The position numbers were made by a program, and so were the translations under genes. The notes under the pieces are model-generated. The model was not told where the DNA came from. It was given only the letters and a program-made list of their open reading frames with translations, and did not search any database. 64,000 nt of DNA from Metallyticus violacea (taxonomy: Eukaryota; Arthropoda; Insecta; Mantodea; Metallyticidae): NCBI GenBank assembly GCA_030762175.1, contig CM060833.1, forward strand, positions 70,012,001 through 70,076,000, in the 5' to 3' direction. Positions 12,675-22,560 of the stretch are shown here, piece by piece (position 1 is the first letter of the stretch; the number at the start of each line of letters is the position of its first letter).

Positions 12675-12869
12675 TTTTTGAGTAGTGTTTAACGCCCGTT
12701 TTTACTACTGAGATACCACAGGCGGTGGATACTGATGATACATGAGATGAAATGATAAATTGGGAAAGGATATTTTTTTTAAGGAAGGAGGACGGTCCTG
12801 GCGGGATTCGAACCGCAGACCTCCCGCTCGCGAGTCCGTGCCTTAACGACCTCGGCCACCCGTGGCGGT
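12675..12869 (-). repeat. SINE family B, short subtype with target-site duplication
   Basis: On the minus strand the head starts CGCCACGGGTGGCCGAGG (Leu/Ser-type A box) and continues to the B box GGTTCGAATCC. A tail unit ending ACGGGCGTTAAACAC follows. The ~90 bp middle section of the full copy at 40145 is absent, and the join lies at a CCTTCC direct repeat that flanks that section in the full copy. Flanks AAATGTACATT (12664-12674) and AAATGTGCATT (12870-12880) form an 11 bp duplication with one mismatch, fixing both ends. Confidence 0.85.
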
Positions 12870-12880
12870 AAATGTGCATT

Positions 12881-13423
12881 AATTCCGGGAGTTCGTCTAT
12901 TTATTGACTCCGGTGCCAAATGCTGAGGTTGCAGCACCTGTATCAGTTTACGTAAACTCTTACATAACTCTTGAATACTAAGAACTGGAAGGCATTCCAG
13001 GTTGTTTTTCTTATGTTTGGAAACATAAATCTTCTGATCTTACACTATGCATCATACAAACCACATGGTAACAAGCCGGCAGAGTTCCGATTCTGCATTC
13101 TAGCACGCGTAACAAATCATTTTATAAGTTGTAAGCATTATAATTTTGTTAATTTATTATTTGTTTTTAAAATTAACGTCCTGCGTGACTTTCTTTGAAT
13201 TTCAGGACGAAGATCATGCAAGTTCTTCAGCAACAGTCGTGGCATCCATTAAATTACAGGAAACTTTAAGATTTCAATAAAGTGCAACTTGATGAATCCT
13301 ATAATGATGATGGTATGAATTTGATGACAAAGATGATATTGCTATTTTTAAGTCGTATTAATCATTATGAGTTAGATGAAACATCTTCGTTGATTATCAA
13401 CAAACTATTTTTTGCGTTCATAA
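12881..13423. other. No gene recognised
   Basis: AT-rich single-copy-looking DNA between two SINEs. The 75-codon frame at 12971-13198 has no recognisable domain. Confidence 0.5.
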
Positions 13424-13431
13424 CTTTCGAT

Positions 13432-13730
13432 TTTTTTTTTGAATGATTTATTTATGGACGCTCTTTAACATCTCAGGTCATCAGCGTCCCATTCAACTCA
13501 GGGCGTGAAACGGCCGACAAATTTTGCTCATAGGCCTCTCTTTCAGGCTTGAGGTTCTTTTTCGTGCCATAAATGTAGAACATGGGACCCACGTCTTTAC
13601 TTCCCTTCCGAAGGAAGTCATACTTAGGATTTTTACGCCCCGAAAAAATCCATCGGTCCTGGCAGGGTTCGAACCCGCGATCTTGGGTTTAGGAGACAAG
13701 TATGGTAACCACTACACCACCAGGACCGAC
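13432..13730 (-). repeat. SINE family A, full length, perfect 8 bp target-site duplication
   Basis: The minus-strand copy begins GTCGGTCCTGGTGGTGTAGTGG (first 20 bases show A box TGGTGTAGTGG), has B box GGTTCGAACCC, and ends in an A-rich tail at 13432-13440. CTTTCGAT at 13424-13431 is repeated exactly at 13731-13738. The 7 bp acceptor arms GGTCCTG and CAGGACC pair perfectly in the family consensus; this copy reads CAGGACC with one change near the B box. SINEs of this kind are transcribed by RNA polymerase III and mobilised by a partner LINE. Confidence 0.92.
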
Positions 13731-13738
13731 CTTTCGAT

Positions 13739-14585
13739 AAATTATATATAAGTTTCCTTCCTGTATGGTACAAGACTAGTTTTATGCTTTGGTTGCTCGT
13801 ATAATATCTGAGAGGCCGCTCTCGATGCATGAGATTCTCGTAGCAGCACCCTTGCTTATCAGAACGAGAGGGAATAACCCAACGTTTTACCCGCTTTATG
13901 AGAAATAAACGATGGATTGAATGCACGCCACTGGTATAACTTCAACAGTTTCTTTACTGAGTTCTGGCTATTTCAAAATTAATATCTCCTCTAACAACAG
14001 GGGAATTCAAGTCTGTTAATTACATGCTATTGTGTACACTGTCTGAAGCACGATCTTTTTGTGTTTAAAAATAAATGAACCGATACATTTACTGACTACA
14101 GAGACGGAAACAGCATTTCTGCATACCTAACATCGATTTTGCGTATATCTGGCTCCTGTACAACCCAATTTGGTTTGTAACAGAGGTAATTACTTGTGTG
14201 TACCGTTAAATACGATGTTATGATGACAACTGTATCAAAACTGCAACAACATGAATGTGATTCGGAAATTTACGAAGCTACTTTTCACACAGTATGTGCA
14301 GTTTGTTCTGTGTTAGTGCCATAAACATGTTCTCGCTAGGATGCAAATATGTATTGCTCGCAATTGAGTATCACTTTTCAGCGCCTAATTGCGTCATAAT
14401 TTTGTATGAAAGCTACAGAAACATCTGATATCAGATACTTATAATCTCCATTCTTAATTTTACCAGTAATGTCGTACATGAATGTATTAAATTGCGCATT
14501 TAAAATTTACTCAAATATTATATTCTCACAATGTTAACTGGGATTATTTTATCTCGGCACAAAGACAAGTAACCCCACGAGATTC
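13739..14585. other. No gene recognised
   Basis: Mixed AT-rich DNA. No tRNA-like boxes, no long frames and no similarity to other parts of the window that I can see. Confidence 0.5.
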
Positions 14586-14587
14586 AT

Positions 14588-15445
14588 AGGGTGTCCGAAT
14601 AAGATTGAGCCTTTTTAGTTTTATTTATCTTTTTTTTTCAGGTGACCAGTATGTAAGAAGCATTGATTGCAACTAGATTGTAAATGTTCACTTGAAATGC
14701 CCACCATGCACATACGCACCGATTATTCAAAATGGCGCTGATTAAACAACATTTTGTATTGCGAAAGCATTGTTATCACATCTCAACGCTGTTATACGCG
14801 ACAGTTAGAGTTTATCCACCTGTTAAGAACTACATTGAGCTTTGGTATATGCAATTCCTGGAGACAGGTTATTTATGCAAATGTAAAAAGCATCGGAGGA
14901 GACAGCGGTTAGAGCTCGGCAAGTCTTCCAGCACAACCTCGTGAAGCTGGTTGAAAGGTAAACCTTGAGTTGAAAGTGCCCGGCTCTAAGAGATGTCTTT
15001 CATAAGCGTTTGAATCCAAAGACTTACAAGCTGCAACTCGTGACGAAATATTCTCTCTGTTCTCATAAACATGTTGGATTTACTTTAGAATGACGAATTC
15101 AAGGACAGAATCGTGTTCAGTGTTGAGGTGACTTCCATATCAGTGACAGAGACTACAGATACAACGTTCGGATCAGAAAACCCACATAAAATAATTAATC
15201 ATGAAAGGGATATTCCAAAGTTGAATGTCATTTGCTGCCATATGCAGAAGAAACCTTTACAAGACAAGTTTCTTTGCATGGATTCTCGTATATGATACAG
15301 ATTTGGTTGATGCTCCAACTAGAACAATTTCAACTACCCTACTACCATCGCATGTGAGAGAGTATCTAATGAACTTCACCTACAGTGTGCATAGGTCGCA
15401 CTGGGCCCGATGAAGAACCATTGCTAAGAAGGCCCCCGAGGTTCC
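14588..15445 (+). mobile_element. Mariner-like (IS630/Tc1/mariner superfamily) element, decayed
   Basis: The left edge near 14588 has GGGTGTCCGAATAAG, typical of the terminal repeats of this group. No matching right terminus was found. A broken transposase frame follows (next entry). The right limit is set where recognisable coding similarity ends, so it is approximate. Confidence 0.5.
14732..15420 (+). pseudogene. Mariner-like transposase pseudogene lacking the second catalytic motif
   Basis: The frame at 14732-14944 carries the N-terminal helix-turn-helix region, including NYIELWYMQFLETGYLCKCK. A second frame has RLNPKTYKLQL (about 15015). A third, at 15113-15295, reads DRIVFSVEVTSISV, then SENPHKIINHERDIPKLNV, which aligns in my memory with the family's DRIVFSDEATF...ENPH...SPK.NV block. 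The first catalytic Asp (SDEA) is replaced, since SVEV is read. Around 15325-15365, where the family has FQQDGAPPHYHR, this copy reads FQLPYYHR, so the QDGA segment with the second Asp is missing. Several stops and frameshifts make it dead. Confidence 0.75.
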
Positions 15446-15640
15446 CAAATATGACAACGTGCGAGGGCTTTACCAAAGCCAGTGGGTTTATCGCACCGTT
15501 GCCTAGAGGTCTGGTAAGCTGAGAGAGCGGATCACGGAAACCTTTGCTTCTGTTATAAGATAATTGCTGATTCGAGTACGGGATAAAATGGATTATATTA
15601 TTGACTAGGTATCTGTCCATCACGAGGGGCGAAAATATTG
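15446..15640. repeat. GC-richer block of unknown identity
   Basis: About 15405-15620 is GC-rich beside AT-rich flanks. Its minus strand keeps an open 85-codon frame (15366-15623) with glycine, proline and serine bias and no domain I recognise. It may be untranslated or 3' sequence of the neighbouring element or a separate repeat insertion. Confidence 0.3.
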
Positions 15641-16765
15641 AGTCTTTGTAAAATAAATAAAATAACTAGAGAAATTACCTTAATTTTAATATCAAAAGCA
15701 TCCTCATGTCACATTATTGGGCACTCAGAATATTTTTTCAAAAAAGGTACAAAATTTTAGGCCAGGATTTTAGGATATTATTTTACAATTTTACAATTAT
15801 TGACCATCTCCCAGAAGTAGAGTTAATATTTCATGATTTTATTTAGATGTAGCTCTTGTGCTATTTGTCTTTTGCTATTTGGTGAGGTGAACTCGACACA
15901 GGATGCCCCGTAAATGCATATATAAAAAGTTTGGATTCCGGAAATTACAAGTAGTATAGTATTCAAATTCCTCAACGAGATTTAAATGCAGTTATGTCAG
16001 GCTTCACAGCAAAGGAAGGCTTCAGGGCAGATTACAGATTACAGTCATGAAAAGCTAAAGTATTTTTATAATAATCAACACAAAAGTGGTACGAAATAAC
16101 TCCATTTTACGGTAACATTTTTACTCAAACAGACAAATAATAAAACAGAGGAGAAGCTGAACACACGGAATAAATTGCAAATATGATATAGGTACTTACT
16201 AGATTTAATCCTTAATATATTAAAATTTGGTAGAGAACACTGGAAGATTCACATGTGCCAAGAACAGCAGAGTCTGCAGAGGGAGAAGAAAGGATGATAT
16301 TGCTTATGAATAAACATTTCCCCACTTGCCTTTTGGATATGTAAACGTAACCTCTAATGTGTTATACTTGTTTTTTTTATTCCATTTAATTTCTGGTAAT
16401 AATAGATTTTGTATTTTTATTTTTGCTTAATGAAAACCATTTATATTTTCTGATTTCTTACCACATAGAATCTCTCAAACCAGCCTTAGTTTTGTTTCAT
16501 CGGGCTACAGTTTTTAAGAAATCGGTATTATAGAAAATAAAAGTTTTCATTATTTATTCATTGAGCAGATACATAAAATAAATATTCTGAGAGATTTAAA
16601 TAAAATAAATAGTTCACTTTATGATTGGGACAGTAAGGTTAAATCAGAGCATTTGACCAGAAAAAATTGGCAACTAAGGAGGACTTTAGTTGCTGGAGAA
16701 AAAAAAATGTGAAACCATTGGTTTCTCTTCTAATGTCCTTCTTCCACCATTCCCTGAATAAGAAA
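15641..16765. other. AT-rich stretch without recognised features
   Basis: No frame or repeat can be supported. A conserved-looking QIRRL-type context only begins near 16770, in the pseudogene that follows. Confidence 0.5.
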
Positions 16766-16769
16766 TAAT

Positions 16770-17130
16770 GAATGTTTCAAAAAAGTTTCCACCAGATTCG
16801 TGAGCTATGTAGGATGAGACCTTTCCTCAGTCGGGGTCCAAGTCTCTGACAGGTTGACATACAAAAAAGTGATAGAAAACTTTCTTGGAAACAAGAAATA
16901 TGAAAACTATAAAGAAATTGTGGAGGATATGTTACAAAATTATAGAAATCTGGGGTGCATTTTCTCTGAAAACCCTGGTGCAATGAATGAAGAACAAGGT
17001 GAGCATTTCATAAAGACATTAAACCAATGAAATTTGCTATTTTGGCCATTTGAATGTGTCAATGATGGCTGATTACTGCTGGTGTTTGAAAAGAGAAGTT
17101 TTATTCTCCCTAATAGTGAAAACAAGTTTG
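16770..17130 (+). pseudogene. Pseudogene of a widespread uncharacterised arthropod protein
   Basis: A plus-strand frame reads ENFLGNKKYENYKEIVEDML, then IFSENPGAMNEEQGEHF, then across a frame change MMADYCWCLKREV. These match, from memory, a protein family common in insect and other invertebrate genomes with FLGN..A.NY..IV.DLL, FPENLGAVSDE.GERFHQDI and ML.DYCW.LKRD motifs. It is usually multicopy and probably transposon-derived. The segment normally between the first two blocks (about 15 residues, around N.SLKIHFLHSHLDF) is deleted here. An in-frame stop follows the second block. Upstream, FP and GPQ-like words near 16780-16840 may be further remnants. Confidence 0.6.
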
Positions 17131-17929
17131 AAAATTAATAATTATTGACACTAGAACTCTTTTTTCAATATATTCATTAATATTTAAGTTGACATGAAAC
17201 CTACAAAAAGAATTTTGTCTTAGCTACATGTCTTAAAGCTTAATAATATTTATTCAAAAATATAAGAACGTTGTCACATTATATGTGATTTTGTTTAAAA
17301 ATCTTGCCCGATAGATTAAAATTGAAAATATATTTAAATTCAGGCATTCATATTATATATATCAAAGGTTGAGAAAAAAAGTAAGAAAATATGTTTTATA
17401 GATCAATGTAATAAAAATAACATTAAAATATTAAAGCACGCAAAGATCATTTTATATACTGATTTTCATTTATTTTTATCTTGGAACAGAGTATTTTGTG
17501 ATGAGAAAGTTAATATTTAAAACATCCATTAGAAGCAATTATACTGTATACTGTGTAGTTTTCAGCACCAACCACAACTAACTCCATGTATTAGTTTTCT
17601 TATTTCCCGTGAGAGGAATCACGAGCAATAAATATTTTATTCTGTTTCCTACAAACTTTATGAACCTGCATTCTTCCATAAACAAAAGTCTTATGTTTTA
17701 TTTTGTTCTTCACAATCACTGTGTGTAGCTCTCAATTATACGAAGAGTATGAAAATATTCCACATATTTAAGTAGTAAAGAAAAGCTAAACAATATATAT
17801 CTGAGTCACAAATCTATTCCTAATAATATTAATACTATTGTAATACTATATTTGAATTTTAAAATACTTATAATTTTTACATAATACTCTATAATGTTAG
17901 CATAACTTTGGAGTTTTCTGCGCACGAAA
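17131..17929. other. Very AT-rich, nothing recognised
   Basis: Low-complexity AT-rich DNA with scattered A and T runs. No frames or shared repeats are apparent. Confidence 0.5.
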
Positions 17930-18480
17930 ATATACAACCTGAAATTTTAACCCTTCCAGAATGAAATGTTGCATGCAATGCTAAAGCTAGCAGTGCAAAT
18001 AATATGACGCCCATGTTTTTCTCTTCCACTCGGCTGGTGAAAGAGAAATACACCAAGTTGTATTAATTATTCTCGCAGTGTTTCATGTAAAAATCTCTCC
18101 AGTAAGTTAACTGGCCGCCTGTGGGAACGAAGTGAATAAGGTTGGAATTTTTCATGAGCGCGAAATTTTCGTTGTTTTGAGTTGCATTAAGGTTTTAAGG
18201 AAACGAATAACTTCAAGATGGGAAAAAAATTACGTCCTGCAGCTATGTCGGGGTAGATAAAATTGAATACTCATCTCTGCGGTGAGCTCTTATCTTGGAG
18301 TGAAACATGTCTGATAGGCATCCAAGCAGAGATTGACGTACTCACGACCAGCTTCGCTCCAGGGCGCTTTAGCCCGGAAATTGGTTCACCGTTGTTGCCA
18401 CCTGTTTGCCATTGCCATGATAGTGTGAGAAAGGCTTTCTAAGGAAAGTACAAGCCATACAAATTCCTCACCACGCGTGC
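17930..18480. promoter_or_regulatory. GC-richer island with four GATA motifs (candidate enhancer)
   Basis: This island is of clearly higher complexity and GC than its flanks. WGATAR-type sites occur at 18255-18260 (AGATAA), 18290-18295 (TTATCT), 18312-18317 and 18418-18423 (TGATAG), all within 170 bp, together with a CACCTG E-box near 18400. There is no frame of note. Seen: motif clustering. Inferred: possible cis-regulatory element. It could also be an old repeat. Confidence 0.3.
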
Positions 18481-19000
18481 AATATCGATATTGTATTCTC
18501 TTGTTGAAACCTATATTACCCCATGATTCAGCGATTATTTCTTCAAACTTGGCACCAAATTCGAGCGTGAACTATATTTTGAGTACTTTATCTACTGTCT
18601 TCAAAGTTTAATCGAGCGTCTCGTAGAATGATATAGCAGTTTACATGATTTAGCATTTTGGTGACGACATAACCATTTATCTTCCATTCTCAGATATTGG
18701 AAATAACGTTGAAATGGCTGGTTTATAAAATGTTTTATCACTAAAGATAACACACACTCCTAATATTCTGATGCATAATATTTCTATAGCCTGGAAACTT
18801 TTATAGTGTACGTTCAAAACAAGTTGTGTTTCTTGTGTACCATGTGTGTTTTGCAATGATTTTATTTTACTTTGGATTATATACCCTTCAGCAACTAAAT
18901 ATGAATAAACAAGGAAATTTATTCATTTACCAAGGTTTACACTTTTTATAAACCTAGCTTTAGTTTCATGGGTTATTAGTATGTTTTTTGCGTGTTTTCC
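18481..19000. other. No gene recognised
   Basis: AT-rich sequence between the GATA-rich island and a SINE remnant; no supported feature. Confidence 0.5.
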
Positions 19001-19004
19001 TTTA

Positions 19005-19142
19005 GCCCACAATGTCCATCCTCGTGAACGCGGGTTCAAATCCGGCCAGTGTGTAAAAATATTTTTCTATTTGTCGACCGTTTCACCCCCTGAATTGAAT
19101 GGTAAAAACCTGAGATGTTAAAGCGTCCTTAAATTAACCATA
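19005..19142 (+). repeat. SINE family A, internally deleted and diverged
   Basis: The B box GGTTCAAATCC with CGCGGG upstream (about 19032-19050) is followed, after loss of some 130 bp of body, by TTGTCGACCGTTTCACCCCC and the CCTGAGATGTTAAAGCGTCC tail module of family A. The A box half of the head is not recognisable. High divergence suggests an older insertion than the other copies. Confidence 0.7.
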
Positions 19143-19329
19143 TAAATTTATAAATGTATCCTTAATATATATATTAACCTTCCTTGGAAGTGAATCTATC
19201 AGACTTTGTCCTTTTCTTGAATTTCTCTGTCGTGAAATCACACATGAATTATGCTACACATTAATGTTTCTCTTTCTTGAAACACGAGTCTGTCTTTACA
19301 TATAGATTATAAAAAGTTGAATGCCGGAA

Positions 19330-19480
19330 TATTTCACGAATTACACTTTCTTGGAAACATGACAGGCGGCACAATCTTGCTGGAAATCATCTCCTCCTTC
19401 AGGAACATAATTTCTGTAGCACAGATAGCACTCTGCTCTATAGTATTCCAAAACACTTCTCACTGTTCATCATTCCTTGT
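19330..19480 (-). pseudogene. Possible Tc1-like transposase catalytic remnant
   Basis: The minus strand around 19340-19390 reads DDFQQDCAACHVSKKV, which resembles the QQDNA..HTSK motif around the second catalytic Asp of Tc1-like transposases. No SPDLNP block follows and the upstream frame is broken. The likeness is confined to about 16 residues. Confidence 0.3.
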
Positions 19481-21734
19481 CATGATACTAATGAGCATGA
19501 TATCTACACTGCTATATGGCAAACAACGCCATAGATGTTTTCTTATCTGGATATTTTGTTGTCTGATGAATGTGCTGGAAGGATAACTTTTTAAGCAAAC
19601 TTAAACTGGCATTCAATGAAGAATACAATATTCCTCCACTCCTCAGCAGTACAATTTCGGCATTTTCTTGCCTATTCCCCCCCCCCCCGTTTCTTTTTCA
19701 CTTCAGTTGTCAGGAACTATTCTTTGTCGATATTCTAGAGTTTGGATTCCCTTCTAAAGACTGCGTCGCACTATCGAGTCATGTATCTTAACTCCAGCTA
19801 CAACCAGCTCCTTTAGGTGTCATCTTAAGCAATTATAATTCTATTTCTTCCACATCGTGTTTTCCTCTTGGGGCTATTGGCGCTGTTCCTGTCTTCATTT
19901 TAATTGTTTTATTTACTGTACTAAAGCTAACTCAACATCTTTCTTCAATCTTCTTTGTGTTAAAGAGGTATTATAAACAGGTGCAGCAAAAGTCAAGCAA
20001 CCCAACAATAGACGCATAGTAACCTTAGTTTTAGCAAGATCGATTTCATTTACCATCCATCAATGTGGAAATAAATGGCGGTCATATCGTCCTACTAACC
20101 AATAACAAATACGAAACTTTTAAGCAGTATTGCGTTTACAGATGACTATTTTTCATTAGAGAACACACATACACGCGCGTGTGTGGTTTTTAAGAATTTT
20201 GAATCTTTTTTAAACAACATTTCTCATATGTAAACGAATATAAAATAATAACAATTATAAATTTCTCCATAGGCAAGCACAAATAATTGTAAAATGCACT
20301 AACTTCAAATTACTGGACACCTTAAAATTAATTGACATAGAAGAACAGCATCACATTTATCATCCTCTATTTTAATGAAAAGGACATATTCTTTCTTTGC
20401 AAGAGTTATAAATGGGTATCCTCTCTTGTCTTAAACTCAATTGCAAAGGAGTCAAAGCATAACATTCTGCTCATCTCGCTCCAAAACCCCCTTCATACAT
20501 TCTTCCGGGTCTTTCCTTTAATAGTTACCCCTCACTGTCACATGCGATGGTAGATTGCACAGGGAAAATGTCCTTACTAACCACACATTTTGGTACGAAA
20601 TGTTTAATACACACTAGACACTACATTTTCACATTAACTTCAATTTTTGTAGGATGTATACCTTTATTCACTTCTATTTTAATTAACTATTGATATTTAG
20701 GAAGTGTAAACATGATATTATGCGATAGATTGTCATAATTAAGATATACAGGAAAAATCTATATTGTATTAAAAAGAGTGTATTACGTAAGTTCCTGGTG
20801 TGAATTCGTTAAATCAATATTAACTTAGTAAAAAACAAAAGATGTAACAATCTACTGTTCATTTACTTCCAACTATAAACCACTGTAATAAACGACGCAA
20901 CAACAACGGCAACGAACCAAAGTAACAAATGCACGTAATTAACATCACGGACCACAATTTCCACCAGTTTTGTCTATTATCGATAATTACATTGGGATCT
21001 TATAAATGTAGTCGGTCTTGGTTTTAGTTGAGTAACTATGGAGGGGAAAAAATCTAAACAAGAAATGAAAGCAAAAGTGCAAAACTTAAAATAAAGATAA
21101 TGTTTGTTCACATTGCTTAAGGGTGTAGATGCTGTCCAAAGCTGGAGTAAGAACTGCAAAGGGAAGGGGTAAAATAGGATAAACAAAGGCAGCTGGGTAA
21201 TTTCTACATATTTAGGAAAGAGAGGCAAGAGAGGATAAATAATTTGAAATACTCTTAAAATATTAAACATACAGAGATCACTTTCAGTACATTGCAAGTT
21301 ATGCTTCTCTTTTTTAGCTTCGCTCCCTCCCCTCAGAGGTTCTTAGCCCAGTTTAGGACACAACTTACAATGCGAGGACTGTCAGAAATCTTCTTTCAAC
21401 AACCGTTTTTGTTCTGTGTGATTGTTTTCATTTTGCCGTAAATGCCAGAATCTTTCAAAAAAATTACAGAACCGTGTTTCATCTCGTAGGGTTTTAATTT
21501 TCCCCATTTCTTTCTGACTTCAAGTTCCACCACTGCCTACTCATATTTATTCTGCGCTAGAGGAAGTGAGGTGGTCATATGCAATGTGGAGCAGAGCGGA
21601 ACAAATGGCCTACTCCACGTTTTTGTAAGGTGTATTAAATATTAAAAAAAAAAAAAATTCAACCCTTGTAGGGTATACCAAAGTTGAAGGAGAATCAGTA
21701 TGAGGAACGAGAGAGAGAGTACGACTATTGGCTT
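19481..21734. other. AT-rich stretch without a recognised gene
   Basis: Contains a 12 bp C run at 19677-19688. Frames of 73-106 codons lie on both strands but are hydrophobic and unlike any family I know. No repeat shared with the rest of the window was seen. Confidence 0.5.
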
Positions 21735-21867
21735 GGGGGGGGGGCAAATATATAAGTGGCACATTTTAAAGTAGTCAAAACAAATTAAAGTGCAAACGTC
21801 TGGTTAAGCAGCCTTAAGGACTAATTGACGAAGATAAACGAAAGAGATGATTGTGGGGGGGGGGGGG
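21735..21867. repeat. Two poly(G) runs
   Basis: Runs of 10 G (21735-21744) and 13 G (21855-21867) about 110 bp apart. These are unusual in such AT-rich DNA and error-prone in sequencing. Each is a single G tract, so an intramolecular quadruplex would need tract slippage. Confidence 0.85.
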
Positions 21868-22084
21868 AAGGGGGAAATAATGCTAATGAGTTTTTGAAGA
21901 TTATTTGAGTTAGAATTCCGTATATATACCTTAATTAAAAATAAAATGTCTCAACTCTTTAAGGTGGAATATGTCTCATGTTCAAGATTACATATGAAAA
22001 CTACCGATCGTTTTATGTTCAGTAAGTTAGAAATGGTATATGCTTTCAGCAAAAAATATTTTCCATGGATGAAGTTAAATCAGC

Positions 22085-22560
22085 GGTATCGTGCGGACCA
22101 TCGGTACCAGAGGTCGTGGGTTCGACCCTCGCCTGATCACTTTGGACATTGGTCGCGGCGAAGGAGGACACTTTGACACCTCAGCATTGCTCATGTCAGG
22201 ACATTTGTGCCTACGCCGCAGCTAGGCACCCCCTAAGAGGAAGGGATGGTGAGAGGGTGACACTGGACGGCCACGGGTGGGGACTCATAGAACACTCCGA
22301 CGCTGATGGAGGCCCTCCCCCCCTTTTGAGTTTCGCGAGCCCCAAAGAAGGTCCGCTCCAGAGCCGGGGTAGAAACACGTCCAAAGTACAAGTCACCACT
22401 ACACCGTGCCAGCCCCCACCTCGCCCTGGCAATTTTGACTCTGCAAGGGAACTAATTATGAAATGGAAGAATGGAAAATTCGTGGAATGTAAATATCCAT
22501 GCCAGCAATCGTTTAAGTGATAAGGGAAACCAAGGAAAACATTAATAAATAAATAAAAAT
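22085..22560 (+). repeat. GC-rich repeat with tRNA-like B box (putative SINE family C)
   Basis: A 470 bp GC-rich block in AT-rich surroundings. Near its left end lies GGTCGTGGGTTCGACCCTCG (22114-22133), with a B-box-like GGTTCGACCCT. On the opposite strand near 22395-22420 lies an A-box-like GGTGTAGTGGTGAC. The right end is an AATAAATAAATAAAA tail (about 22541-22558). The tail and B box suggest a retroposed SINE, perhaps with a second reversed head. It does not share sequence with families A or B beyond the box motifs, and no target-site duplication was identified. Confidence 0.5.

Noticed and set aside
12784..12866. Possible genuine tRNA-Leu or tRNA-Ser gene
   Set aside because: A and B boxes are present, but the acceptor arm does not pair, there is no proper long variable arm, and the sequence continues as a SINE with target-site duplication.
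12571..12879. 102-codon minus-strand frame
   Set aside because: Runs through a SINE B copy and its flanks; not a gene.
13524..13926. Overlapping frames on both strands around 13.5-13.9 kb, and similar ones at 32.4, 35.3, 53.2 and 56.9 kb
   Set aside because: All are read through SINE family A copies, which are non-coding.
21735..21867. G-quadruplex from two poly(G) runs
   Set aside because: The runs are too far apart to act together and neither has the four separate G tracts of a standard motif.
22149..22520. 123-codon frame in the GC-rich block
   Set aside because: Long only because the block is GC-rich and poor in stop codons. Pro/Arg/Gly bias, no domain, and the segment looks like a SINE.
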